Assembly: GCF_000620785.1 (NCBI RefSeq)
Contig: NZ_JIAI01000002.1
Coordinates: forward strand, 62,001 to 126,000
Length of the DNA: 64,000 nt
DNA from: Actinospineispora acaciae DSM 45401
Lineage (GTDB): Bacteria; Actinomycetota; Actinomycetes; Mycobacteriales; Pseudonocardiaceae
Reading direction: 5' to 3'
The translations under genes and the position numbers were made by a program. The notes below the pieces were generated by a model. The model saw only the letters and a program-made list of their open reading frames with translations, made no database searches and had not been told where the DNA came from. Shown piece after piece: positions 1-8,078 of this stretch. How positions within the stretch are numbered: the stretch's first letter is position 1; each line of letters opens with the position of its first letter.

Positions 1-138
1 GGTGCGCACAGTGAGAAGGAGCTTGGAGAAGTTCTGCACGGACTGTGCCTACCACACGTGCGCGCGCTCGCCCACGATTGCTCCCGGACCGTCCGCCGTA
101 CCCCCGCCGCACTCCGCCGCAGTAAGGAGCCGACCACC

Positions 139-1413
139 GTGCCCACGAGCAATGCCACCCGCGAGATCAGCGACACCGTCGCCGAGATCATCGCCGACGT
201 CCGGGCGAACGGCGACGACGCGGTGGCCAGGTGGTCACAGAAGCTGGACGGGTGGGCGCCGGACTCGTTGCGGCTGGACCCGGACGCGGTGGCCGCCGTG
301 CTCGCCTCGCTGCCCGAGACGGTGCTGGACGACCTGCGCTACGCCCAGCGCCAGGTGCGCACGTTCGCCCAGGCGCAGCGCGACTCGCTGACCGACTTCG
401 AGGTGGAGACGCTGCCCGGGGTGTTCCTCGGCCAGCGCAACATCCCGGTCTCCGCCGTGGGCGCCTACGTGCCGGGCGGCCGCTACCCGCTCACCGCGTC
501 CGCGCACATGACCGTGCTCACCGCGAAGGTCGCCGGCGTCGAGCGGGTGGCCGCCACCACGCCGCCGCACCAGGCGGCCCCGCCCCCGATCAGCGTGGCC
601 GCCATGCACCTGGCCGGCGCGGACGAGATCTACGTGCTCGGCGGCGTGCAGGCGGTCGCCGCGCTGGCATTCGGCACCGAGTCCGTGCCGGCGGTGGACA
701 TGGTCGTCGGGCCGGGCAACGCCTACGTCGCGGAGGCCAAGCGGCAGCTGTTCGGCGAGATCGGCATCGACCTGCTGGCCGGCCCGACCGAGGTGCTCAT
801 CGTCGCCGACCACACCGCCGACCCGTTCGTGGTGGCCACCGACCTGCTCAGCCAGGCCGAGCACGGGCCGGACTCGCCGGCCGTACTCATCACCACCGCC
901 GAGGAGGTGGCGCGCGGCACCGAGGCGTGGATCGAGCGGCTGCTGGTGAACCTGCCGACCCGCGAGGTCGCCGAGCGGGCCTGGCACGACCACGGCGAGG
1001 TGCACGTGGTGGCCACCCTGGACGAGGCGTTCGCGCTGGCCGACGAGTACGCCAGCGAGCACGTGCACGTGCTCACCGCGGAGCCGCGCATCGGGCTGGC
1101 CAGGATGCGCAACTACGGCGCGCTGTTCCTCGGCGAGAAGACCTGCGTCGCGTTCGGCGACAAGGTGATCGGCACGAACCACGTGCTGCCCACCCGCAAG
1201 GCGGCCCGCTACACCGGCGGGCTGTGGGTCGGCAAGTTCCTCAAGACGGTCACCTACCAGGAGGTTCGGGACCCCGCGAGCAGCGCCGAGCTGGGGGAGC
1301 GGTGCGGGCGGGCGTCCCGGTTGGAGAACTTCGAAGGCCACGCCCGCTCCGGCGACGTCCGAGCCGCGCGCTACGGCTCGGCCCCGCTGCCGTGGACGGA
1401 CCACTCCGTCTGA
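139..1413 (+). CDS. HisD-like zinc/NAD dehydrogenase (probably not histidine biosynthesis)
   Basis: A 424-residue protein of the histidinol dehydrogenase family, NAD-dependent enzymes that oxidise an alcohol through an aldehyde to a carboxylate. Family marks are VGAYVPGGRYPL, GPTEVLIVAD, the zinc-ligand segment LLSQAEHG, the catalytic Glu-His in ASEHVHV, and GTNHVLPT. The segment GDKVIGTNH replaces the GDYASGTNH usual in biosynthetic HisD and is typical of catabolic HisD-like enzymes such as sulfopropanediol dehydrogenases. The C-terminal zinc His is probably in NFEGHAR. The GTG at 139 was chosen because AAGGAG lies 10 bases upstream; an in-frame start at 58 has no such site. No other his genes are nearby. 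It leads an operon with ThuA, ThDP-enzyme and short-chain dehydrogenase genes, so a polyol or hydroxy-acid substrate is likelier than histidinol. The substrate is not identifiable. Confidence 0.85.
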   Translation: MPTSNATREISDTVAEIIADVRANGDDAVARWSQKLDGWAPDSLRLDPDAVAAVLASLPETVLDDLRYAQRQVRTFAQAQRDSLTDFEVETLPGVFLGQRNIPVSAVGAYVPGGRYPLTASAHMTVLTAKVAGVERVAATTPPHQAAPPPISVAAMHLAGADEIYVLGGVQAVAALAFGTESVPAVDMVVGPGNAYVAEAKRQLFGEIGIDLLAGPTEVLIVADHTADPFVVATDLLSQAEHGPDSPAVLITTAEEVARGTEAWIERLLVNLPTREVAERAWHDHGEVHVVATLDEAFALADEYASEHVHVLTAEPRIGLARMRNYGALFLGEKTCVAFGDKVIGTNHVLPTRKAARYTGGLWVGKFLKTVTYQEVRDPASSAELGERCGRASRLENFEGHARSGDVRAARYGSAPLPWTDHSV

Positions 1414-1454
1414 ACCCTGTGAGGCGAGCCTGATATCAACGAGCGGGAGGCGAC

Positions 1455-2123
1455 ATGACCAGGGTGCTCTACCTCTACGGCGGCTGGCCCGGCCACCAGC
1501 CCTACGAGGTCGCGCGGTGGGCACGCTCGCTGTTCGCCGAGCTGGGCTACGACGTGGTGGAGACGAACGACGTGTTCGCCCTGGACGCCGACCTCACCGG
1601 GTACGACCTGATCGCGCTGAACTGGAACAACGCCCTGGTCACCGAGGGCCTGAGCGCCGCGCAGGAGGCCGGCCTGCTCACGGCGGTGGAGAACGGCACC
1701 GGGGTAGCGGCCTGGCACGGAGCGGCGGCCGCGTTCCGCGCGAGCCTGAAGTACCACTGGCTGATCGGCGGCAGCTTCCTGGAACACCCCGCCGGCGAGG
1801 GCGTCAGGTACCCGTACTCGGTGACGATCACCGACCCGGACCACGAGATCACCAGGGGCGTGACCGGCTTCGACGTCGCGTCCGAGCAGTACTACATGTC
1901 CGTCGACCCCAACAACCACGTGCTGGCCGAGACGGTCTTCACCGGCGACCAGCTGCCCTGGCTGGACGGGCTGCGCATGCCGCAGGCCTGGACCCGCACC
2001 TGGGGCGCCGGCCGCGTGTTCTACAGCGCGGTCGGCCACGACCCCGAGGACCTGGCCATCCCGCAGGTCACCCGCCTGGCCAAGCAGGGCTTCGCCTGGG
2101 CCGCCCGCACCACCGCGAACTAA
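1455..2123 (+). CDS. ThuA-like domain protein
   Basis: A 222-residue soluble protein with the class I glutamine-amidotransferase-like fold of the ThuA (trehalose utilisation) family. Visible marks are the N-terminal strand RVLYLYGG, the block GTGVAAWHGAAAAFR around residues 75-90, YHWLIGGSF, and the C-terminal RVFYSAVGHD, the pattern of ThuA-like proteins. Their biochemical role is not settled; they occur in sugar-catabolic operons and ThuA itself has been linked to disaccharide oxidation. There is no amidotransferase cysteine triad, in keeping with the family. It sits 41 bp after the HisD-like gene and 11 bp before the ThDP enzyme, so it is very probably co-transcribed. The ATG at 1455 follows a GGGAGG-like ribosome site. 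Confidence 0.8.
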   Translation: MTRVLYLYGGWPGHQPYEVARWARSLFAELGYDVVETNDVFALDADLTGYDLIALNWNNALVTEGLSAAQEAGLLTAVENGTGVAAWHGAAAAFRASLKYHWLIGGSFLEHPAGEGVRYPYSVTITDPDHEITRGVTGFDVASEQYYMSVDPNNHVLAETVFTGDQLPWLDGLRMPQAWTRTWGAGRVFYSAVGHDPEDLAIPQVTRLAKQGFAWAARTTAN

Positions 2124-2134
2124 GGAGCACCCGA

Positions 2135-3919
2135 ATGCCCACGCTCACCGGCGGCCAGATCGTCGCCCAGACCCTGCGCAACTACGGCGTCGAGTACGTG
2201 GCGGGCATCCCCGGCCACGGCATCTGGTCGCTCACCGACGCGTTCCTGGACGACCCCGGCCGCATCCCGTTCGTCCAGACCTACCACGAGCAGAGCGCCG
2301 TGCACCTGGCCGACGGCTACTACCGCGCCACCGGCCGCCCGATGGCCGCCGTGACCTCGATCGGCGCCGGCGCCAGCAACACCGTGATCGGCATGGGCAC
2401 CGCGTTCACCGACTCCACCAGCGTGCTGGTGATCACCGGCGGGCCGCCCACGCACATGCGCGGGCACGGCCTGCTCCAGGAGCTGGACAGATACACCGCC
2501 AACGACTTCCCCAAGGTCGCCGAGGCGGTCACCAAGCGGCACTGGGTGGCCACCCGCGTGGAGGAGCTGCCGTTCATCCTGCACCGCTCGTTCAACTCGA
2601 TGCTCACCGGACGCCCCGGCCCGGTGCACGTCGAGGTGCCGATGGACGTGCAGGCCGAGAGCGCCGACGTCGAGCTGCACGACCTGGCCCGAAGGGTTCC
2701 GGTCGGCCGCCCGCACCCCGACCCGGTCGCGATCGAGCGCGCCGCCGGCGTGCTGCGCGCCGCGACCCGTCCGGTGATCGTGGTCGGCGGCGGGGCGATC
2801 AGCTCGGACGCCGCCGGCGCGGTGCTCGCGCTGGCCGAGCGCTGGTCGGTCCCGGTGGTCACCACCTGGAACGGCAAGGGCGGGTTCCCGGAGGACCACC
2901 CGCTGTTCGCCGGCAGCGTCGGCCAGACCGGCACCGTCGTCGGCAACCGCATCGCCGCGTCGGCCGACGTCGTGGTGGCCGTCGGCTGCCGGTTCACCGA
3001 CTGGTCGTCGTCCAGTTACGCGCGGGGCGTCAGCTTCTCCATCCCGCCCGCGAAGCTGATCCACATCGACGTCGACCCGCACGAGATCGGCAAGAACTAC
3101 CCGGCCGAGGTCGGCATCGTGGCCGACGCCCAGCGCGCGGTCACCGCCCTGACCGACGCCCTCTCGGGAACCCCGCACCGCGCCGACTACCTCGCCGAGC
3201 TGCAAGAGCTGCGCCAGCAATGGGAGGACACCCTGGCCGAGCGCCGCGACAGCCAGCGGTTCCCGTTCACCTCGCAGCGACCGCTCGGCGCGCTGCGCGC
3301 CGTCCTGCCCCGCGACGCGATCATCGTGGCCGGCTCCGGCAACACCCAGGGTGCGGTCAAGCAGACCTTCCCGGTCTACGAGCCGCGCACCCACCTGACC
3401 TCCGGCGGGTTCTCCAGCATGGGCTGGGCGGTGCCGGCCGCCGTGGGCGCCAAGCTCGGCCGGCCGGACCGGGTGGTGGCCTGCGTGCTCGGCGACGGCG
3501 ACTTCCTGATGACCGCCCAGGAGATCGCGCTGGCCGTCACCGCCGACGCCCCCGTGGTGTTCGTGGTGCAGAACAACGCCGGCTACATGTCCATCCGGGG
3601 CGGGCAGCGCAAGCAGACCTCCCGGCACATCGGCACCGAGTTCAACCGCCCGGACGGCACCCCGTACAGCCCCGACTTCGCCGCCCTCGGGGCCGCGTTC
3701 GGCATCGAGTCGTGGAAGGTCTCCGAGCCCGGCTCGCTGGAGCCGACGCTGCGCAAGGCCGTCGAGTCCGGCGCGCCCGCGCTGGTCGAGGTGCCCACCG
3801 ACCGCGACGCCGCCGGCCCCTGGGTCCCCGGCTGGTGGGACTTCCCGGTGCCGGCCTACATCCGCGACGAACGCCAGGACGAGTACCACCGCATCCGCGC
3901 CACCGAACAGCACCTCTGA
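2135..3919 (+). CDS. Thiamine diphosphate-dependent enzyme, acetolactate synthase/IolD-like
   Basis: A 594-residue ThDP enzyme of the acetolactate synthase superfamily. Domain order is an N-terminal pyrimidine-binding domain with the conserved Glu about residue 52 (YHEQSAVHLADGYYRATG), a central Rossmann-like domain (VIVVGGGAISSDAAGA), and a C-terminal diphosphate-binding domain with GDGDFLM near residue 453 and NN near 480, the metal/ThDP motif. The segment GTEFNRPDG...DFAALGAAFG resembles IolD (the trihydroxycyclohexanedione hydrolase of inositol catabolism) more than anabolic IlvB. The length also fits IolD-like or sulfoacetaldehyde acetyltransferase-like proteins. The reaction cannot be fixed by reading; C-C cleavage of a diketone or 2-oxo acid produced by the neighbours is an inference. 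AAGGAG at 2122-2127 precedes the ATG. The next gene starts 12 bp later. Confidence 0.85.
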   Translation: MPTLTGGQIVAQTLRNYGVEYVAGIPGHGIWSLTDAFLDDPGRIPFVQTYHEQSAVHLADGYYRATGRPMAAVTSIGAGASNTVIGMGTAFTDSTSVLVITGGPPTHMRGHGLLQELDRYTANDFPKVAEAVTKRHWVATRVEELPFILHRSFNSMLTGRPGPVHVEVPMDVQAESADVELHDLARRVPVGRPHPDPVAIERAAGVLRAATRPVIVVGGGAISSDAAGAVLALAERWSVPVVTTWNGKGGFPEDHPLFAGSVGQTGTVVGNRIAASADVVVAVGCRFTDWSSSSYARGVSFSIPPAKLIHIDVDPHEIGKNYPAEVGIVADAQRAVTALTDALSGTPHRADYLAELQELRQQWEDTLAERRDSQRFPFTSQRPLGALRAVLPRDAIIVAGSGNTQGAVKQTFPVYEPRTHLTSGGFSSMGWAVPAAVGAKLGRPDRVVACVLGDGDFLMTAQEIALAVTADAPVVFVVQNNAGYMSIRGGQRKQTSRHIGTEFNRPDGTPYSPDFAALGAAFGIESWKVSEPGSLEPTLRKAVESGAPALVEVPTDRDAAGPWVPGWWDFPVPAYIRDERQDEYHRIRATEQHL

Positions 3920-3931
3920 GGGGACGAGACA

Positions 3932-4318
3932 ATGGGCAGGCTCGACGGCAAGGTCGCGTTCATCACCGGGGTCGCGCGCGGCCAGGGCCGCTCGCACGCC
4001 AAGTTCGGCGTCACCGGCCTGATGGAGGTGATGGCCAAGGAGCTCGGCCGCCACCACATCAGGGTGAACAGCGTGAACCCCACCTGCGTGGACACCCACA
4101 TGATCCAGAACCCGGTGGTGTACGGCCTGTTCAAGCCCGACCTGCCCGACCCCACCAGGGAGGACGTGACGGACGCCTTCGCCGTCACCCATCTGCTGCC
4201 GGTGCCGTGGATCGAGCCGCGTGACGTCAGCGAGGCGATCCTCTGGCTGGTCGCCGACACCGGTCGCTATGTCACCGGCGCCCGCATCCCCGTCGACGCC
4301 AGCTTCATCCTCCAATGA
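3932..4318 (+). pseudogene. Mycofactocin-type short-chain dehydrogenase with large in-frame internal deletion
   Basis: The 128-residue reading frame carries both ends of a mycofactocin-coupled short-chain dehydrogenase but not the middle. The N-terminus MGRLDGKVAFITGVARGQG is the dinucleotide-binding TGxxxGxG segment. After residue 23 (GRSHA) the sequence jumps to KFGVTGLMEVMAKEL, which normally follows the catalytic YxxxK, and continues through RVNSVNP, PDLPDPTRED and YVTGARIPVDA to a normal C-terminus. Family members are about 270 residues, so roughly 140 are missing, including the beta2-beta5 core, the catalytic Ser and Tyr, and everything but the Lys side of YxxxK. It cannot be an active dehydrogenase. 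The frame is intact, has a ribosome site (GAGGGGAC) and its stop overlaps the next start, so the deletion is precise or recent. A base-calling error cannot explain so large a loss. Confidence 0.85.
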
Positions 4319-5295
4319 CGCTCGCCGAGGACGCCCACGCCGTCCTGCTGCCCGTGCTGGACGGCCTGACCCTGCCCGCCTGGGCCGAGGACTTCCTGCG
4401 CGCCGGCGGCCGCGCCCTGCTGCTGGGGGAGACCCGCGAGGAGTACGTGGCCAGGCGGATGTCCGAACACCGCCGCCGCACCGAGCGCGCGGAGGCGTTC
4501 ACGGCGCTCGCCCGCCGGGCCGCCGAAACCGCCGGCGCACCGGTGCTGATCGCGGTGGACCAGGAGCCGGACGGCATCCAACGGCTGCACGGGCTGGTGG
4601 CGCCCCTGTCCGAACCGGCCGCCGAGCCCGTCGCGGCGGCCCTGGCCACGGCGGCGGACGCCCGCGCGCTGGGGGTCACCATGTTCCTTTCCCCGGTGCT
4701 CGACGTCCTGACCGGGGAGAACCCCTGGCTGGCCGGCCGAACCATGGCCGCCGACCCCGCCGAGGTGGCCCGCCTGGGCGCGGCGTTCATCCAGGGCACG
4801 CAGGCGGCCGGCGTCCTGGCGGTGGCCAAGCACTTCCCCGGCTACCGCGCGCTGCCCGCCGACCCCGCCGTCACCGACACCGAGCTGCACGGCACGCTGG
4901 CCGACCTCGAACCCGGCCTCGCACCGTTCCGAGCGGCCATCGACGCCGGCGTGGCCGCCGTGATGCTCGGCCCCGCCACCGTCACCGCCCTCGACGCCCA
5001 GCAGCCCGCGAGCACCTCACCGCCGGTAACCCGCCTACTCCGCAACGGTCTCGGCTTCACCGGCCTGATCGTCACCGACGACCTGGACGCCCCCGCCACC
5101 GCGCGCGGCCGTTCGCTCACCGACACCGCCGTGGCCGCCCTCACCGCCGGCGCCGACCTCCTGCTCCTCGCCGGCGGCCCCCACCTGCCCGAGCTAGCGA
5201 CCGCCATCGACCGCGCCGTGGCCGACCGCCGCCTGAACCCCGACCGCCTGCGCACCGCCGCCGCCCAGGTCCGCTCCCACACCCCCACCCCCTGA
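4315..5295 (+). CDS. Glycoside hydrolase family 3 N-terminal domain protein
   Basis: A 326-residue single-domain family-3 glycoside hydrolase, the size of NagZ-type beta-N-acetylglucosaminidases. Supporting motifs are VLIAVDQEPDGIQRL, LSPVLDVLTGENPW, AVAKHFPGYRALP (Lys near 172) and LIVTDDLDA with the predicted nucleophile Asp at about 255. The Asp-His dyad loop that serves as acid/base in NagZ is not evident: the residue after KHFPG is Tyr and no His follows in the loop, so acid/base chemistry may differ. It has no signal peptide and is probably cytoplasmic. The ATG overlaps the stop of the truncated dehydrogenase gene (ATGA), so translation is coupled. In this operon it probably releases a sugar or inositol moiety from a glycoside that the upstream enzymes degrade; the exact substrate is unknown. 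Confidence 0.8.
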   Translation: MTLAEDAHAVLLPVLDGLTLPAWAEDFLRAGGRALLLGETREEYVARRMSEHRRRTERAEAFTALARRAAETAGAPVLIAVDQEPDGIQRLHGLVAPLSEPAAEPVAAALATAADARALGVTMFLSPVLDVLTGENPWLAGRTMAADPAEVARLGAAFIQGTQAAGVLAVAKHFPGYRALPADPAVTDTELHGTLADLEPGLAPFRAAIDAGVAAVMLGPATVTALDAQQPASTSPPVTRLLRNGLGFTGLIVTDDLDAPATARGRSLTDTAVAALTAGADLLLLAGGPHLPELATAIDRAVADRRLNPDRLRTAAAQVRSHTPTP

Positions 5296-5302
5296 ACCGC
5301 CC

Positions 5303-5346
5303 GCGAGTCGGGGATCCTGGCACAGTGAGTCGGGGTTCCTGGCACA
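5303..5346 (-). repeat. Two tandem units of a 22-bp dispersed repeat
   Basis: Two adjacent 22-bp units (5303-5324 and 5325-5346) differ at only two positions and share the core GAGTCGGGG-TCCTGGCACA. Read on the minus strand they match the family at 60719-60806, with a unit starting TGTGC and ending GACTCGC or a close variant. They fill the gap just after the glycoside hydrolase stop codon. The function is unknown. Confidence 0.75.
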
Positions 5347-5370
5347 TCCCGCGCCGGTTCACGCATAGTG

Positions 5371-5388
5371 CATCAAATCAGTTTGATG
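5371..5388. promoter_or_regulatory. ArsR-type palindromic operator
   Basis: A perfect inverted repeat, CATCAAA-TCAG-TTTGATG, ends 13 bp before the GTG start of the ArsR-ArsC fusion gene. Seven-base arms with ATCAA/TTGAT edges fit operators of the ArsR/SmtB family. Autoregulation by the downstream ArsR domain is inferred. Confidence 0.7.
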
Positions 5389-5401
5389 TATTCTACGGCT
5401 C

Positions 5402-6178
5402 GTGGTCGAGCAGGTACCCGTTCCGCTGGTGATGCGGATGGCCGCGCACCCGTTGCGGTGGGCGCTGCTGAGCGACCTGGCGGCCAGCGACCGCCGGGTG
5501 CGCGAGCTGGTCGCCGCCGTCGATGAGCCGCAGAGCCTGGTCTCCTACCATCTGCGGCTGTTGCGCTCGGCCGGGCTGGTCACGATGCGGCGCAGCAACT
5601 TCGACGGGCGCGACAGCTACTACCACCTCGACCTCGCGCGTTGCGGCACCGCGTTCGCCGAGGCCGCCTCGGCGCTGCACCCGGCGCTGGCTCCGGCAGC
5701 CGCGAGCCCATCCGAGACCGCCGGGGGCGCGGTGTTGTTCCTGTGCACGGGGAACAGCGCGCGTTCGCCCATGGCGGAGGCGCTGCTGCGGCGCCGTTGT
5801 GGCGGGCGGGTCGAGGTGGCCAGCGCGGGCAGCCATCCCAGGCCCGCGCTGCATCCGAACACCGTGCGCGTCATGCGGGAGTGCTACGGCATCGACCTGC
5901 GCGGCCACCGCACCGGGGGGCTGTCGGCCGTTGCCGGTCGCCGTTTCGACTACGTGGTGACGCTGTGCGACAAGGTCCGCGAGGTGCCCCGCGATCACGG
6001 ATCCGCCACGAGCGTGCACTGGAGCCTGCCCGACCCACCGGCCGCCGCGGGCACCGATGATGCCAGCTACCCCGAGTTCCGCCGGGTCGCGGCCGAGCTC
6101 GACGTCCGCAACCGGTTCCTGTCGAACCTGCTCACGCCCACCCTCAGGAGTGCCGATCATGTCGAACACCGCAACTGA
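5402..6178 (+). CDS. ArsR-type repressor fused to arsenate reductase/low-molecular-weight phosphatase domain
   Basis: A 258-residue two-domain protein. Residues 1-90 form an ArsR winged helix (VMRMAAHPLRWALLSDL, recognition segment QSLVSYHLRLLRSAGLV). Residues 108-245 form a low-molecular-weight phosphatase/ArsC domain with the P-loop VLFLCTGNSARSPMAEAL (nucleophile Cys near 115, Arg near 121) and the later LCDKVREVP block. In thioredoxin-linked ArsC that block has two cysteines; here only the first remains, as in mycothiol-linked actinobacterial reductases, so arsenate reduction through mycothiol/mycoredoxin is the favoured reading. Tyrosine phosphatase activity cannot be excluded. The GTG start lies 13 bp after the palindromic operator; an alternative ATG is at 5432. 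The fusion would join sensor and detoxifying enzyme in one chain. No arsenite pump is adjacent. Confidence 0.85.
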   Translation: MVEQVPVPLVMRMAAHPLRWALLSDLAASDRRVRELVAAVDEPQSLVSYHLRLLRSAGLVTMRRSNFDGRDSYYHLDLARCGTAFAEAASALHPALAPAAASPSETAGGAVLFLCTGNSARSPMAEALLRRRCGGRVEVASAGSHPRPALHPNTVRVMRECYGIDLRGHRTGGLSAVAGRRFDYVVTLCDKVREVPRDHGSATSVHWSLPDPPAAAGTDDASYPEFRRVAAELDVRNRFLSNLLTPTLRSADHVEHRN

Positions 6179-6551
6179 ACAGGCCAGCGTCCGGTATCTC
6201 GTCGATGACGTCACCGCCGCCGTCGACTTCTACACCAACCACCTCGGCTTCACCCTCGACCTCGACGGCCGCCCCGCCATCGCCATCGTCACCCGGGGCC
6301 CGCTGCGGCTGCTGCTGGCCGGCCCCCAGAGCTCCGCCGGCCGCCCGATGCCCGACGGCGCCGTCCCGCAACCGGGCGGCTGGAACCGGATCCACCTCAT
6401 CGTCGACGACATCGCCGCCGAGGTCGAACGGCTGCGCACCGCCGGCGCGAGCTTCCGCAACGACATCGTCAGCGGCCCCGGCGGACGACAGATCCTGGTG
6501 AACGACCCCGCGGGCAACGTCGTCGAGCTGTTCCAACCCGCCGCCCGGTGA
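6159..6551 (+). CDS. VOC (glyoxalase/bleomycin-resistance fold) family protein
   Basis: A 130-residue single VOC module with paired beta-alpha-beta-beta-beta units: VRYLVDDVTAAVDFYTNHLGF at the N-terminus, GGWNRIHLIVDDIAAEVERL in the middle, and the closing NDPAGNVVELFQP. Metal-site candidates are the His in NRIHLIV and the Glu in VVELF. It contains no cysteine, so it is not the ArsI-type C-As lyase that its position after an ArsR-ArsC gene might suggest. The ATG at 6159 has CAGGAG nine bases upstream and lies inside the 3' end of the fusion gene. Its own stop overlaps the start of the next gene, so the three genes form one coupled operon. The substrate is unknown. Confidence 0.8.
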   Translation: MSNTATEQASVRYLVDDVTAAVDFYTNHLGFTLDLDGRPAIAIVTRGPLRLLLAGPQSSAGRPMPDGAVPQPGGWNRIHLIVDDIAAEVERLRTAGASFRNDIVSGPGGRQILVNDPAGNVVELFQPAAR

Positions 6552-7204
6552 TCACCGCGACCCTCGGCATCCTGCGCCGATGGTGGCTTCCGCTCGCCTA
6601 CGGGGCGGTGTTCGTCGCCGCGCTGTCGGCGCCGCATCCCACACCCGGGCAGGTGCGCGACTGGGCCGACACGACGGGGCCCGTCGCCCCGCTGATGTTC
6701 CTGATCGTGCACAGCCTGGTCACGATCGCGCCGTTCCCTCGGACAGTCCTCACCCTCGGCGCCGGGCTCCTGTTCGGCCCCGCGCTCGGCATCGGGCTGG
6801 CCGTCATCGCCACGACGGTCAGCGCGGTGCTGGCCTTCCTGCTGGTGCGCGCCCTCGGCCGGGACCGGCTCGCGGCCCGGCTGACCCACCCGACGGTTCG
6901 CGCCGTCGACCGCCGCCTGGAGCGCCGCGGCTGGCTCGCCGTCGGGTCACTGCGGCTGATCGCCCCGGTGCCGTTCTCGATCGTCAACTACTGCGCCGGG
7001 CTCTCCTCGGTGCGACTGTCGCCGTACGCGCTGGCCACCGTCGTCGGCATCCTGCCCAACACCATCGGCGTGGTCCTGCTCGGCGACGCCCTGACCGGCA
7101 CCACCGAACCCGCCCTGCTCGTCCTCTCGGCGGCCTGCCTCGCCGTCGGCGTCATCGGCCTGATCGTCGACGCCAAGATCGACGTCCGCACCGTCAGTAG
7201 ATGA
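6548..7204 (+). CDS. TVP38/TMEM64 (DedA-like) membrane protein
   Basis: A 218-residue integral membrane protein with about five or six hydrophobic segments. The DedA/TVP38 core reads FPRTVLTLGAGLLFGPALG, followed by LRLIAPVPFSIVNYCAGLS and a terminal LPNTIGVVLLGDAL. These are the reentrant-loop signatures (E/xFP...GxLFG and RxxPxxPF) of the VTT domain. Family members are implicated in polyprenyl-phosphate or phospholipid flipping, or are linked to membrane stress and metal tolerance; the role here is not known. The GTG at 6548 overlaps the VOC gene stop by four bases. Its 3' end overlaps the convergent DinB-like gene by 11 bp. Confidence 0.8.
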   Translation: MITATLGILRRWWLPLAYGAVFVAALSAPHPTPGQVRDWADTTGPVAPLMFLIVHSLVTIAPFPRTVLTLGAGLLFGPALGIGLAVIATTVSAVLAFLLVRALGRDRLAARLTHPTVRAVDRRLERRGWLAVGSLRLIAPVPFSIVNYCAGLSSVRLSPYALATVVGILPNTIGVVLLGDALTGTTEPALLVLSAACLAVGVIGLIVDAKIDVRTVSR

Positions 7205-8027
7205 TGGACACGATCTGGCAGGCCGCCTCGGCCAGCCGGCGCTCGCCGCTGATCCGGGCGCGGGCGAGCGCGGTCGCGGGCGCGATGCCCCGGGTGCACA
7301 GCAGCCACGCGGTCTCGGGGTCCAGCTCGACGCGGGCGGTGGGCTCGCCGGCGGGCGGCTCGGCCAGCGACCAGCGATCGGTCCCGGCGGTGGCGGTCCA
7401 GGTCCCGCCGGCAGGGCCGTCGACGCCCACCTGGACCTGGGCACCGGCCGGGGCGGTGACCTCCCGCAGGGTGTGCGGCAGCGCGCGCATGAAGGTGTCC
7501 AGGACCACCGCCAGCACGCCCGGCTCGGGATCGGTGCGCTGACCGACCGCGTGGCGTACCTGCTGGCGGTGGGTCCAGTACTCGGTGAGGTCCCGGGCGC
7601 AGTCGAGCCACATCGGGGCCGGGTCGACCCCCGCCCAGGACACCCCCATCGAGGGCCGGTCCAGGTCGACGCCGGCGAAGAACCGCGCGAGCTGCCCGCC
7701 GACCAGGTCCAGGGTGTCGACCAGCGCGGCCGGGCTGACCCGGGCGAACGCATCGACCCACTCCTGGTTGATGCGGTGGATGAACGCCTCCAGCGTCTCG
7801 CCGCCCGAGGGCGCCGGCCCACCCCGATGCGCGTCCCGGTCGCGGGCCAGCCGCCCGTACGCGTCGCCGAGGACGTGCGCGGCCAGGTCGCGCACCGACC
7901 AGCCCGGCACCGCCTCCCGGTCCCAGTCGGCGGGCCGCAGCGCACGCAGCGTCGCCATCATCGCGGCGTGCTCGGCGGCGAACAGCGGACGGGCGTCGAT
8001 GGGCGGGCCGAGCCATGAGACGGTCAT
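7194..8027 (-). CDS. Maleylpyruvate isomerase/mycothiol-dependent DinB-like family protein
   Basis: A 277-residue protein of the actinobacterial MDMPI (mycothiol-dependent maleylpyruvate isomerase) group. The N-terminal four-helix DinB-like domain shows the metal-site pattern WSVRDLAAHVLGDAYGRL, with a further histidine in YWTHRQQVRHAVGQ near residue 170. The C-terminal SCP2-like half includes WTATAGTDRW and ending blocks such as ISGERRLAEA. Members use mycothiol as a thiol cofactor or act as S-transferases, and most have no known substrate. It stands alone; both neighbours are unrelated. The ATG at 8027 was used and has no strong ribosome site. Confidence 0.75.
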   Translation of the reverse strand: MTVSWLGPPIDARPLFAAEHAAMMATLRALRPADWDREAVPGWSVRDLAAHVLGDAYGRLARDRDAHRGGPAPSGGETLEAFIHRINQEWVDAFARVSPAALVDTLDLVGGQLARFFAGVDLDRPSMGVSWAGVDPAPMWLDCARDLTEYWTHRQQVRHAVGQRTDPEPGVLAVVLDTFMRALPHTLREVTAPAGAQVQVGVDGPAGGTWTATAGTDRWSLAEPPAGEPTARVELDPETAWLLCTRGIAPATALARARISGERRLAEAACQIVSIIY

Positions 8028-8078
8028 CCGGACACCCTGCCATCCGGCCTCGGCACGACCGCCGCGCCGGTGGCCCGC

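Noticed and set aside
139-1413. Histidine biosynthesis gene hisD
   Set aside because: The catalytic loop GDKVIGTNH is the catabolic variant and no other his genes are present.
6159-6551. ArsI-type C-As lyase
   Set aside because: The VOC protein has no cysteine, while ArsI needs a vicinal cysteine pair.
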